From contig CAJUTM010000023.1 of assembly GCA_910589595.1 (NCBI GenBank), forward strand, positions 1 to 49,057: a DNA stretch of 49,057 nucleotides, written 5' to 3'. Of this stretch, positions 34,979 through 42,489 are shown in pieces. This DNA is from an uncultured Eubacterium sp. GTDB lineage: Bacteria; Bacillota; Clostridia; Lachnospirales; Lachnospiraceae. Under the pieces are notes generated by a model, which saw nothing but the letters and a program-made list of their open reading frames with translations, searched no databases and was not told where the DNA came from. How positions within the stretch are numbered: the first letter of the stretch is position 1; the number at the start of each line of letters is the position of its first letter. The translations under genes and the position numbers were made by a program.

Positions 34979-36431
34979 TCAATAACTCGATTCCCTTTCT
35001 AATGCGCCGCAAAGATTCCTCCTTGCCGAGTATTTCCATAATCTCATAGGCACCTCCCGGCGTCATCTGCTTTCCGGAAACAGCCGTCCGCAACGGCCAG
35101 AGAGCCAAACCGTTTTTGCACTCCCGTTCGGCCACATAGGCTTTGACAACAGCTTCCAGCGTTCCGTGGTTAAATTCTTCCAGCTCTTCCAGACGCGGCA
35201 GTAAATCAAGCAATACTTCCTTTGAATTTTCGGTATTCGTCTTCATCTTCTTGTGCGTATACATACTTACCTCATATGTCGGTAAGTCCTCAAAGAAATC
35301 AATCTTTTCCGCAATATCCGGAAACACTTCAATACGTGTCTTCACAAGGTCAGCAATCGCCTTGATATCAATATCTTTCGTAATTACTTTTTTTATTTCC
35401 GGCAATGCATACTCATAGTATTTCTCATCTTCCATCGCCTTAATATACTCGCCGTTCATCCAGCGCAGCTTCACAAGGTCAAATACTGCCGGTGATTTAT
35501 TGATGCGGGTATAGTCAAAAACTTCCTCCAGTTCTTTTAAGGAGAATATTTCCCTGTCTTCGGCAGGACTCCAGCCAAGCAGGGCAACATAATTTACAAC
35601 GGCCTCCGGCAAAAAGCCCAATTCCATTAAATCCTCAAAAGAGGACGCACCGCCTCGCTTTGCCAGCTTTTTATGATTTTCATCCGTAATAATCGGACAG
35701 TGGACATACTCGGGAATCTCCCATCCAAACGCCTGATAGAGACGGTTGTATTTTGGCGCCGAAGATAAATATTCATTGCCGCGTACAACATGGGTAATCC
35801 CCATCAGATGGTCGTCAATTACGTTAGCAAAATTATAGGTCGGATATCCGTCGGATTTAATCAGAACCATATCGTCCAAGTCTTCATTTGGCGCGGTAAT
35901 ATCGCCATAAATAACATCGTGGAACGTCGTCTCGCCCTCAGTCGGATTGTTCTGGCGGATAACATAAGGAATGCCCGCCTTGAGTTTCTCTTCGATTTCT
36001 TCTTTCCCCAACCGAAGACAATGTTTATCGTATTTGGCAGCTTTTTCTCCCTTTTTCTCTGCCTCGTCGTGAAGTTCCTGCAATCTCTCTTTTGTGCAGA
36101 AACAGTAATATGCCTCTCCTTTTTCCACCAACTGCTTGGCATATTCCAGATAGATGCCCGACTTCACGCGCTCGCTCTGCACATAAGGCCCGAAGCCGCC
36201 GTCCTTATCCGGCCCCTCATCATGGTGCAGTCCGGCCTGTTCCATCGTCTTATATATCAGCTCAAGGGCTCCCTCAACAAAACGCTTCTGGTCAGTATCC
36301 TCAATACGAAGAAGGAAATCCCCTCCCGCATGTTTGGCAATCAGGTACTCATACAACGCTGTCCGCAAATTGCCGACATGCATCTTCCCCGTCGGACTCG
36401 GGGCATACCGTGTTCGAATTTTCTCACTCAT
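34965..36431 (-). CDS. gltX: Glutamyl-tRNA synthetase
   Basis: About 488 residues from the ATG at 36431, with GAGAGG seven bases upstream. It is a class I synthetase that attaches glutamate to tRNA-Glu (and, in many Firmicutes, tRNA-Gln). Motifs: RYAPSPTGKMHVGNLRTALY (HIGH-type, here HVGN), FLLRIEDTDQKR, GDITAPNEDLDDMVLIKSDG, and the KMSKS-equivalent loop KKLAKRGGAS (a variant with Ala-Lys-Arg). The anticodon-binding C-terminus ends GIELLNDAQ. The KLAKR variant is seen in a subset of clostridial enzymes. Confidence 0.95.
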   Translation of the reverse strand: MSEKIRTRYAPSPTGKMHVGNLRTALYEYLIAKHAGGDFLLRIEDTDQKRFVEGALELIYKTMEQAGLHHDEGPDKDGGFGPYVQSERVKSGIYLEYAKQLVEKGEAYYCFCTKERLQELHDEAEKKGEKAAKYDKHCLRLGKEEIEEKLKAGIPYVIRQNNPTEGETTFHDVIYGDITAPNEDLDDMVLIKSDGYPTYNFANVIDDHLMGITHVVRGNEYLSSAPKYNRLYQAFGWEIPEYVHCPIITDENHKKLAKRGGASSFEDLMELGFLPEAVVNYVALLGWSPAEDREIFSLKELEEVFDYTRINKSPAVFDLVKLRWMNGEYIKAMEDEKYYEYALPEIKKVITKDIDIKAIADLVKTRIEVFPDIAEKIDFFEDLPTYEVSMYTHKKMKTNTENSKEVLLDLLPRLEELEEFNHGTLEAVVKAYVAERECKNGLALWPLRTAVSGKQMTPGGAYEIMEILGKEESLRRIRKGIELLNDAQ

Positions 36432-36453
36432 AACTTTACCTCTCGTTTTCATC

Positions 36454-37068
36454 CTATTTCATCGTATCCAAATACGCTTTCACACATGCTACCGTATCTT
36501 CCATGCTGCCTAAATCACTGCGAATAGCCATGTCATAATTTAACACGTTATCCCAGCGCTCGCCGGAATGATACTTGTAATAATTGGCTCTGCTCTTGTC
36601 CTTTTTCATTACCGTCTCCGCCGCCTTGTTCTTTGATATACCCTCAACTTCAATGGCTCTCTTTATGCGGAAATCCAAAGACGCATGAACAAACAGATTC
36701 ACAACGTTTTCCCGCTCTTTTAAAATATAATCAGCACACCTGCCGACAATCACGCACGGCCCCTCTTCCGCCACACTGCGAATCACTTTCGACTGCGCCA
36801 GAAAAATGCGGTCGTCCAGCGACAGACCAGAAAAACCAATATCCTGATTCGAATAGACATTCATCCCCATGGCAATAGAATAGAGCAGGCTGTTACTTGC
36901 TTTGTCTTCGGCACGCGCAAAGGCAGCTTCCGCAAATCCGGTATCTTTCGCTGCTCTGGAAATAATTTCATTATCATAGAATGGCAGTGAATAAGCATCC
37001 GCCAGTCTTTTTCCTATTTCACGCCCCCCGCTTCCGTACTGCCTTGTAATTGTAATCACTCGATTCAT
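36454..37068 (-). CDS. Cytidylate-kinase-like protein (Cytidylate_kin2)
   Basis: About 204 residues from the ATG at 37068, GAGGGA six bases upstream. The P-loop is ITRQYGSGGREIGKRLA, followed by YDNEIISRAA and a lid region VIVGRCADYIL with RFIKRAIEV-type basic residues (DFRIKRAIEVEG). The family is PF13189, P-loop kinases related to Cmk but of untested substrate. It lies just upstream of gltX and behind its own promoter and a structured leader. Confidence 0.88.
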   Translation of the reverse strand: MNRVITITRQYGSGGREIGKRLADAYSLPFYDNEIISRAAKDTGFAEAAFARAEDKASNSLLYSIAMGMNVYSNQDIGFSGLSLDDRIFLAQSKVIRSVAEEGPCVIVGRCADYILKERENVVNLFVHASLDFRIKRAIEVEGISKNKAAETVMKKDKSRANYYKYHSGERWDNVLNYDMAIRSDLGSMEDTVACVKAYLDTMK

Positions 37069-37088
37069 AAAATCCCTCATTTCTGCAA

Positions 37089-37146
37089 GATAAAATGCCC
37101 TTTACCTTTGCTTTCCTGCTACATAACCTGACGATGGCGGGCATTT
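37089..37146 (-). promoter_or_regulatory. Stem-loop in the leader of the cytidylate-kinase-like gene
   Basis: On the minus strand ATGCCC (37139-37144) pairs with GGGCAT (37095-37100) and is followed by TTTTATC. It encloses about 38 bases with little further pairing that I can find. It may be an attenuator or the terminator of the amidase gene upstream. No known riboswitch class is recognised. Confidence 0.35.
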
Positions 37147-37159
37147 CATATTTTCTTTC

Positions 37160-37188
37160 ATTATACTGATTTTTCTCCCGTTTCGCAA
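37160..37188 (-). promoter_or_regulatory. Promoter of the cytidylate-kinase-like/gltX/helicase group
   Basis: TTGCGA, a 17-base spacer and a perfect TATAAT on the minus strand, just after the stop of the amidase gene. Confidence 0.75.
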
Positions 37189-37204
37189 GCACTGTGACGA
37201 GAAA

Positions 37205-37963
37205 TTATTTCTTAAAATAGGAATCGATTCCGTTTGCAATTCCTTTCACCATCTTCTTTTGATAAGAGGAAGATGCCATCTTCCTGTCCTCGCCCGGATT
37301 GCTCATAAAGCCCATTTCAACAATCGTAACCGGAACTTTACACCAGTTAATTCCCGTCATCGTATCCGTATACATAACGCCGCGGTTTTTCGCTCCCGTC
37401 GCTTTACAAAAAGCGGACAGAACTTTTTTTGACAGCGACTGGCTCGCCTTGCGGTTCTTCTTTGTCAGATATTTATTTTTACTCGTAGGTGCAATCGTTA
37501 AAGCTCCTTTTACACTGGAACTTCCCGCGCTGTTTGCATGAATACGAATAAAGGCGTCCGCTTTTTTCGCATTTGCTATCTTCGCCCTGTCCACATTTGA
37601 CAGCTTCACGTTATTTTTTGTGCGCACCATAATTACTTTATATCCCCGTTCCACCAGCTTTTTCTTCAGCTTCTTTGCCACTTGAAGATTCAGCTTATAT
37701 TCCGGCAGATGGGTAGCACATCCGCTTGTTCCTCCCGTAACCTTGGCTTTCCTTGTCTTTGACCCCGGCCCATTTGGCTCCGTAGCGCTCATTGCGCGTG
37801 TCTGATGTCCGGCATCAATCACAATGACTTTCTGCTTCTTTTCCTTTTTTTCCGGCGCCGTCTGTGTTGTCTGCGCTGTTTCCGCCTTTCCCGTTGTCAC
37901 ACAAAAGCTCCCTGTAAATACTGCCATAGCAAGCGCCAGTAAAATGATTCGTCTCGTTCTCAT
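37205..37963 (-). CDS. Secreted N-acetylmuramoyl-L-alanine amidase (Amidase_3)
   Basis: 252 residues from the ATG at 37963 with GGGGAGG six bases upstream. A signal peptide (RTRRIILLALAMAVFTGSFC) and a Lys/Glu linker precede the catalytic domain. Zinc ligands are His in VIDAGHQTR, Glu in LPEYKLN and His in IRIHANSAG; the catalytic Glu is in VEMGFMSNPGED. The enzyme cleaves the amide between muramic acid and the stem peptide. There are no added wall-binding repeats. In Clostridia such enzymes act in cell separation or sporulation. Confidence 0.94.
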   Translation of the reverse strand: MRTRRIILLALAMAVFTGSFCVTTGKAETAQTTQTAPEKKEKKQKVIVIDAGHQTRAMSATEPNGPGSKTRKAKVTGGTSGCATHLPEYKLNLQVAKKLKKKLVERGYKVIMVRTKNNVKLSNVDRAKIANAKKADAFIRIHANSAGSSSVKGALTIAPTSKNKYLTKKNRKASQSLSKKVLSAFCKATGAKNRGVMYTDTMTGINWCKVPVTIVEMGFMSNPGEDRKMASSSYQKKMVKGIANGIDSYFKK

Positions 37964-37999
37964 AAAGTACCTCCCCGTATTTATAATCGCATAATGGAA

Positions 38000-38029
38000 A
38001 AAAGACATCATCGGAGGATGACGTCTTTT
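38000..38029 (-). terminator. Terminator of tRNA-Leu
   Basis: AAAAAGACGTCATC pairs with GATGATGTCTTTTTT around CTCC on the minus strand, four bases after the tRNA. T-runs at both ends would let it work in both directions. Confidence 0.85.
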
Positions 38030-38033
38030 TCAT

Positions 38034-38115
38034 GCGGAGTATGGGACTTGAACCCACACGCCCTACGAGCACATGATCCTTAGTCATGCCTGTCTGCCAA
38101 TTCCAGCAACTCCGC
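38034..38115 (-). tRNA. tRNA-Leu (anticodon TAA)
   Basis: An 82-nt class II tRNA: acceptor GCGGAGT/ACTCCGC, anticodon loop ACTAAGG presenting TAA, a long variable arm (TGTGCTCGTAGGGCGT region) and a TTCAAGT T-loop. Confidence 0.93.
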
Positions 38116-38152
38116 ATATTATTCACTGACAGAAAAACTATCAGCGAATAAT

Positions 38153-38181
38153 ATGATATCAAATAAACCAGTAATTGTCAA
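38153..38181 (-). promoter_or_regulatory. Promoter of tRNA-Leu
   Basis: TTGACA, a 17-base spacer and TATCAT on the minus strand. The repeat at 38191 abuts it upstream. Confidence 0.8.
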
Positions 38182-38190
38182 CTGATTTTT

Positions 38191-38285
38191 AGGGCAATCG
38201 CTTAATAATTTGTCTCAACTCATTTGTGTTATTGCAGCGGGTATCGTGCTGTACCTTGTCCTGTATCCACTCCCAATGAAAAATA
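38191..38285 (-). repeat. Dispersed repeat module, single copy of the 560-bp palindrome arm
   Basis: About 95 bp that resemble both arms of the palindrome at 45972-46532. Shared words include aatcgctta, catttgt, gcagcgggtatc, gtatccactccca and gaaaaat, in the same order. It fills the gap between the M14 carboxypeptidase stop and the tRNA-Leu promoter. Confidence 0.65.
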
Positions 38286-40001
38286 TTAATACTTCGTCAT
38301 AAACCAAGTCAGCATTTCACTATTTCTTTCATATATCTTTTTATACTGTGAATGCGGCAGTGGACACGGTACATTCCCCGTTTCTATCGTTATGCTCGGT
38401 ATGTTTTTCTCATATACAAGCCAATCCGCAAACCCGCCTGCCATAGCTGTACTGGAAGACTTCGGCATCATGCGGTAGCGGTTCATGGAGTTTACCTTGG
38501 AAGCCAGACGATATAATTGCTGATGGAGCGAACCGCCAACGTTAAAATCCCAATAGATGATACTTCCCGTAGAATGCAGGTTAATAACCGCCTTTGGCTT
38601 AACTTTCTCAACGAAATTCATCAGGGCCTTTGTCTCTTTTTCGCTGGCCGCCTTTTTCCCTGAATAGAAAACCCAGTCTGCTTTTTTTGTCTTTTTGCTC
38701 TTGCGGAATCCGGCAGGGAAATTGTTATTCAGATTTACCCCTCTGGCATTGTTTTTCCATCTGCTGAAATGCCCGATTTTTTTTACTTTCTTTTGCAGTT
38801 TCTCATTTCGTACAGCCTGATATCCATACTGGGAAATTGATACTCCGTCCGGATTATTCATGGGAACGATATAGACGCAGACATTGCGGAAACGTTCCCG
38901 ATATTCGCTGTAATTGCGGAGTATTTGCTCCGTATGACGCATTACTAACTGCGTATTGAGCCATTCCCTCGCGTGAATGGCGGCGTCAATAACCAGTTTC
39001 CTAGGGGCATTTGCCTTTCCGATGCGCAGACACCATATATCGCGCTTATCATATGTTTTCCCCATCGAGTGGTAACTGATTTTTCCTGAATACTTGTGTG
39101 CGAGACTTCGCATATCGCCCGTTAAATCATTGTAATCATAGAGTACATCTTTATCGCTTACAATCCACGGTTCTTCCCGGACTACAATTTTAATCCGGAC
39201 TTCGTTTTTATCCGAACCTCTCACTTTCACAGTCACATAGGTCGTTCCCTTTTTTCTGGCAGTTACCTTTCCTTTCGCGTCGACACCCGCCACCTTCCGG
39301 TTGGCGACCGTAAAGCGGAGATTCTTCTTTGCATAATCAAAAGACAATGTCTTTGTTGCCTTTTCATAAAGTCGAAGCCGCTTGGGCGTTTTACTGGAAA
39401 CTTTCTTCTGAAAATAGATGTAAATATACTGTTCCTCTCCTGTCAGCTTTGATTTTGCCAGAAGAAGCGCAGCTACATTCTTCCCCCGCTCCCTGTGGTG
39501 GCATCTTACCTTACCGGAAGCAGATACCGTTACATACTTTTTTCTTACTTCTTTTTTGCTGCCGCCCCCATACACCGTATAGGTACTGGCGTGTGACATC
39601 TTAAGTTGAACCGTGTCCGTCGTATAAGAATGCAGTTGATACACTTTTCTGCCGGATACTTTGCGATAACGTATCCCCTGCTGCCCTCCCTTTTTGTACT
39701 TTGCCTTTGGACTCTGCAACACATATTTGGCCGTCGGTGTCGGCTCTGGTGTAGGTATCGGCGTCGGTTCCGGTTCTGGCACCGGCTCGATTGTCGGCTC
39801 AACCGTCGGTTCCTCGGACACATTCTCATCTTCCGCAGGACGCGGCGTTTCCCACGTATTCGCCAAGGCCTCTCTGGCGCTAAGGAAACCGTCCGGTTTT
39901 CCCGCAGATAAAGCAGCCAAAAGAATAAGCCCTGTTATGTACGCGCTGTTCTTACGTTTCCCCCTATTTCGCTCTCCCACTTTTTCTCCCTTCTTTCCCA
40001 T
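38286..40001 (-). CDS. Secreted M14 zinc carboxypeptidase with Ig-like domains
   Basis: 571 residues. The N-terminus is basic, then hydrophobic (SAYITGLILLAALSAG), a likely signal anchor. A Pro/Glu-rich linker (EPVPEPEPTPIPTPEPTPT) leads to two Big_2-like domains (about 95-270). The M14 domain has Zn ligands in IHAREW (H, E) and NLHSTG (H), the substrate-binding GVNLNNNF, and the catalytic Glu in ITIETGN. M14 enzymes of this kind often act on peptidoglycan peptides. The ATG at 40001 has no good ribosome-binding site; a GTG seven codons in follows AAGGGAG and may be the true start. Confidence 0.92.
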   Translation of the reverse strand: MGKKGEKVGERNRGKRKNSAYITGLILLAALSAGKPDGFLSAREALANTWETPRPAEDENVSEEPTVEPTIEPVPEPEPTPIPTPEPTPTAKYVLQSPKAKYKKGGQQGIRYRKVSGRKVYQLHSYTTDTVQLKMSHASTYTVYGGGSKKEVRKKYVTVSASGKVRCHHRERGKNVAALLLAKSKLTGEEQYIYIYFQKKVSSKTPKRLRLYEKATKTLSFDYAKKNLRFTVANRKVAGVDAKGKVTARKKGTTYVTVKVRGSDKNEVRIKIVVREEPWIVSDKDVLYDYNDLTGDMRSLAHKYSGKISYHSMGKTYDKRDIWCLRIGKANAPRKLVIDAAIHAREWLNTQLVMRHTEQILRNYSEYRERFRNVCVYIVPMNNPDGVSISQYGYQAVRNEKLQKKVKKIGHFSRWKNNARGVNLNNNFPAGFRKSKKTKKADWVFYSGKKAASEKETKALMNFVEKVKPKAVINLHSTGSIIYWDFNVGGSLHQQLYRLASKVNSMNRYRMMPKSSSTAMAGGFADWLVYEKNIPSITIETGNVPCPLPHSQYKKIYERNSEMLTWFMTKY

Positions 40002-40012
40002 TATAATTTTTT

Positions 40013-40045
40013 AAAGAGGCATCCGTTTAAAGATACCTCTTTATT
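40013..40045 (-). terminator. Hairpin after rplT, possible terminator
   Basis: On the minus strand AAAGAGGTATC pairs with GATGCCTCTTT around an A/T-rich loop. The 3' side is A-rich rather than T-rich, so it may protect mRNA ends rather than terminate. Confidence 0.4.
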
Positions 40046-40074
40046 ATATTAAAAATATATGATATTTTTATGAC

Positions 40075-40431
40075 TTATGCCAATTTACTTTTAGCAACTT
40101 CTACCAAAGAAGCAAATCCCTCCGGGTCGCTGATTGCCATCTCTGACAACATCTTACGGTTTACGTTCACCTCAGCAAGCTTCAAACCATACATGAATTT
40201 GCTATAGGAGAGACCGTTCATACGTGCAGCAGCATTGATACGGGCAATCCAGAGCTGTCTGAACTGTCTTTTTCTCTGCTTTCTACCTTTATAAGACTCC
40301 TCCAAAGCACGCATAACTGATTGTTTTGCAACACGATACTGCTTGCTTCTTGCACCTCTGTATCCCTTTGCCAGTTTCAATACTCTTTTATGTTTTTTCT
40401 TTGCGTTCATTCCGCCTTTAATTCTAGCCAT
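40075..40431 (-). CDS. rplT: 50S ribosomal protein L20
   Basis: 118 residues, start MARIKGGMNAKKKHKRVLKL behind AGGAGGG. It has the typical basic N-terminal extension and a globular half with LWIARINAAARMNGLSYS. L20 binds 23S rRNA early in assembly and in Firmicutes represses its own operon through a leader RNA. It is third in infC-rpmI-rplT. Confidence 0.98.
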   Translation of the reverse strand: MARIKGGMNAKKKHKRVLKLAKGYRGARSKQYRVAKQSVMRALEESYKGRKQRKRQFRQLWIARINAAARMNGLSYSKFMYGLKLAEVNVNRKMLSEMAISDPEGFASLVEVAKSKLA

Positions 40432-40455
40432 TTGTCATTTCCCTCCTTTGCGCCA

Positions 40456-40659
40456 TTAGCTGTATGGCATTATTTTTTTCATTGTCTTAACGTTCGTATC
40501 ATCTACCAGAGTAGCTTTTCTGAGATTTCTTTTTCTCTTTGTCGTCTTCTTTGTCAGAATGTGGCTCTTGTTCGCCTTATTTCTTTTCAACTTACCGGTG
40601 CCGGTAACTTTAAAGCGCTTTGCAGCAGCTTTTTTTGTTTTCATTTTCTGATTTGCCAT
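40456..40659 (-). CDS. rpmI: 50S ribosomal protein L35
   Basis: 67 residues; GGAGG nine bases ahead of the ATG. It contains the family core KMKTKKAAAKRFKVTGTGKL and SHILTKKTTKRKRNLR. It lies between infC and rplT as in most bacteria. Confidence 0.98.
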   Translation of the reverse strand: MANQKMKTKKAAAKRFKVTGTGKLKRNKANKSHILTKKTTKRKRNLRKATLVDDTNVKTMKKIMPYS

Positions 40660-40677
40660 GATTATATTCCTCCGTTA

Positions 40678-41184
40678 TTATTTTGTGGCTGATAAAATCA
40701 TTACCATACTTCTTCCTTCCATTTTGGCAGGTTTGTCGATGACAGCAACTTCCTCCAACTGTCCAAAGAAAGAATCCAAAATCTCGCGTCCGACATCTTT
40801 ATGCGCCATCTCACGGCCCCGAAAACGCAGAGAAACTTTAACTTTGGCTCCCTTTTGCAAAAATTTCTTCGCCTGATTGACTTTTGTGTTTAAGTCATTG
40901 GTGTCGATATTTGGAGAAAGACGAATCTCTTTTGTGTCAATGGTTTTTTGTTTCTTCTTTGCTTCTTTTACTTTACGAGCCTGCTCATAACGATATTTTC
41001 CATAATCAATAATTTTGCAAACCGGCGGTTTAGCCGTTGGTGCAATTTTTACTAAATCAAGTCCCGCATCTTTCGCTTTGAAATATGCTTCCTTTGCGGA
41101 CATGATACCTAACTGTTCTCCGTCCGGTCCAACTAAACGGACTTCCTTGTCACGAATTTGCTCGTTAATCATTAAATCGCCTAT
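40678..41184 (-). CDS. infC: Translation initiation factor IF-3
   Basis: About 168 residues. The N-terminal domain has MINEQIRDKEVRLVGPDGEQ and LDLVKIAPTAKPPVCKIIDY; the C-terminal domain has KEIRLSPNID and FRGREMAH. The first ATG (41172) is 20 bases from the AGGAGG at 41193-41198. An in-frame AUA at 41184 stands exactly 8 bases from it. IF-3 genes commonly use rare AUU, AUC or AUA starts, which IF-3 itself discriminates against, giving autoregulation. I therefore call the AUA (AUA GGC GAU UUA AUG) as the likely start; the ATG remains possible. Confidence 0.95.
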   Translation of the reverse strand: MGDLMINEQIRDKEVRLVGPDGEQLGIMSAKEAYFKAKDAGLDLVKIAPTAKPPVCKIIDYGKYRYEQARKVKEAKKKQKTIDTKEIRLSPNIDTNDLNTKVNQAKKFLQKGAKVKVSLRFRGREMAHKDVGREILDSFFGQLEEVAVIDKPAKMEGRSMVMILSATK

Positions 41185-41202
41185 TGTTCTTACCTCCTAA
41201 AT

Positions 41203-41353
41203 GAAAAAAAGAATAGCTGTTTTTAAAAGCCAGCTATCCACATAAAAATCTTCCACTATAAAATATTGTATATTTTAAAAGGTCTGAACCATTACCGTGT
41301 GATAGCAGACGCTATACGGCAAGGTGAGAGTGGATAACTCTGCTTTTTGTACC
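41203..41353 (-). promoter_or_regulatory. infC operon leader with attenuator (L20-leader-like)
   Basis: About 150 nt of untranslated leader. It ends in an intrinsic terminator (ATAGCTG/CAGCTAT at 41213-41237, then TTCTTTTTTTC) placed just before the infC ribosome-binding site. Several internal segments could pair alternatively. Firmicutes infC-rpmI-rplT operons use such a leader, in which L20 binding favours the terminator. The class assignment rests on position and terminator, not on a covariance model. Confidence 0.65.
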
Positions 41354-41359
41354 TTTGCT

Positions 41360-41388
41360 ACTATACCACAGAAAAAAATGCGTGTCAA
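41360..41388 (-). promoter_or_regulatory. Promoter of the infC-rpmI-rplT operon
   Basis: Perfect TTGACA, a 17-base spacer and TATAGT on the minus strand, directly after the stop of the acetyltransferase gene. Confidence 0.9.
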
Positions 41389-41395
41389 GTAGCCG

Positions 41396-41872
41396 TTACA
41401 ATATTTTTTCCATTCCCATTTTTTGTATTTTCAGCCCCATCTTTTTGTAAAATTTTATGGCATTGTCATTACCTGTCCAAACATTAAGCGTCACATTGTA
41501 ATATCCGTTTTTCTTTGCATAATCTAAAACATATTCATATAGCAGGGTGCCAACATGCGCATTGCGGGCGGTTTCATCGACACATAAATCATCAATATAA
41601 AGGGTCTTTATATCTGTCAAATTATGACTGCCGATGTGCTGTTGGTGCACGCAGAAAGCATACCCCAAAATATTTCCATCTCTTTCCGCAACAAAAACAG
41701 GTTTGCTGTCGTCCGCAAGAATCACTCTTAACTCATCGTCATCATACTTTTTCGCCCCCGCTTTAAATAAATCAGGGCGGGCGTCACTGTGCACCTTTTG
41801 AACCTCATAAAGTAATTTATTAATCGCGCTTATATCAGATTCTGTCGCGCGCCGTATATTTATTTTTTCCAT
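41396..41872 (-). CDS. GNAT family N-acetyltransferase
   Basis: 158 residues from the ATG at 41872 behind AGGAGGGT. The acetyl-CoA fold is visible: IRRATESDISAINKLLYEVQ at the start, VFVAERDGNILGYAF (beta4), LYIDDLCVDETARNAHVGTLLYEYV with a slightly divergent pyrophosphate loop (Q/RxxGxG/A as RNAHVGT), and VTLNVWTGNDNAIKFYKKMGLK. The substrate is unknown. It is monocistronic. Confidence 0.92.
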   Translation of the reverse strand: MEKINIRRATESDISAINKLLYEVQKVHSDARPDLFKAGAKKYDDDELRVILADDSKPVFVAERDGNILGYAFCVHQQHIGSHNLTDIKTLYIDDLCVDETARNAHVGTLLYEYVLDYAKKNGYYNVTLNVWTGNDNAIKFYKKMGLKIQKMGMEKIL

Positions 41873-41947
41873 ATACCCTCCTGTACAATAAAATTGAATC
41901 ATCTCTTATGACCGCATATATAATACTATGATAACATTTAAAAAAAC

Positions 41948-41976
41948 TTGAAAATCAGTTTCAATCATGTTATAGT
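41948..41976 (+). promoter_or_regulatory. Promoter of the antisense antitoxin RNA
   Basis: TTGAAA, a 17-base spacer and TATAGT on the plus strand; a transcript would start near 41983. Confidence 0.8.
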
Positions 41977-41982
41977 ATTTAT

Positions 41983-42090
41983 GAGGAAAGCACCCACTCC
42001 AAAGTGGATGCCAACTGAAACCGGCTTATTTACCCCTCAATGAGAGGCGCCTTTCCCTGTTTGCAGACAGGGAAAGGCATTATTTTTTTC
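41983..42090 (+). ncRNA. Putative type I antitoxin RNA
   Basis: A short transcript of about 105 nt is bounded by the promoter at 41948 and a strong terminator (gcctttccctgt/acagggaaaggc at 42049-42078, then ATTATTTTTTTC). It also has an internal hairpin gcacccact/agtggatgc. It has no ORF with a ribosome-binding site. It runs convergent to the toxin gene at 42080-42199: it overlaps the stop codon and is complementary to the toxin mRNA 3' region, as RatA is to txpA. Confidence 0.7.
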
Positions 42091-42199
42091 TCTTACTTTT
42101 CCTATCAAGAAAGGTAAGAAACGCAACAACCAAGCTGCCAAAGGCCACCAACAATGTTAGTGTTCCTATGAAAACCGAGATAATCTCAAATGCTGTCAT
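42080..42199 (-). CDS. Putative holin-like type I toxin
   Basis: 39 residues; GAGGGGGTGA precedes the ATG. The sequence MTAFEIISVFIGTLTLLVAF, then GSLVVAFLTF, is one long membrane helix, and the tail LDRKSKRKK is basic. This matches the putative holin-like toxins (Hol-Tox type, related in form to TxpA and BsrG). It has its own promoter and a 5' leader of about 80 nt. The segment CAGCCTCCT in that leader could mask the AGGAG of the ribosome-binding site. The gene is convergent with an antisense RNA. Toxicity is by family, not shown here. Confidence 0.8.
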   Translation of the reverse strand: MTAFEIISVFIGTLTLLVAFGSLVVAFLTFLDRKSKRKK

Positions 42200-42286
42200 A
42201 TGCGTCACCCCCTCTCCTATGTATTCCGGAAACCGGATGCCATCGGCTCAGGAGGCTGTCACCCTGTCGCAGGTGCTTTCACACTG

Positions 42287-42315
42287 ATTGTATCACAGCA
42301 AAAATTTCATGTAAA
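42287..42315 (-). promoter_or_regulatory. Promoter of the holin-like toxin
   Basis: TTTACA, a 17-base spacer and TACAAT on the minus strand, about 90 bases before the toxin start. Confidence 0.75.
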
Positions 42316-42368
42316 GAACTCTTTAACCCCCAAACTCGCAACAAACAGAAATAAAAAAGAATTGCGGA

Positions 42369-42452
42369 GCATGGGTTACAAGTGTGTCGGTATGAGATAT
42401 GCGTACTTTGCATATCCATACCGACACACTTGTATAGCGTAAACGCCCATGC
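42369..42452. repeat. 84-bp palindrome
   Basis: Three nested inverted repeats: gcatggg/cccatgc outside, a perfect 16-bp acaagtgtgtcggtat/ataccgacacacttgt in the middle, and gatatgc/gcatatc inside. No T-run follows on either strand, so it is not a simple terminator. It lies between the toxin promoter and the 3' end of the lipoprotein gene at 42490. Confidence 0.8.
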
Positions 42453-42489
42453 GGACAAACTTTTTATTCCCGCCTTTTATTTTTTCAGA

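Noticed and set aside
37095..37144. Signal recognition particle RNA, because of GTCAGG and AGCAGG words
   Set aside because: Only six bases lie between the two words, too few for the SRP helix 8 loop, and no longer SRP stem is present.
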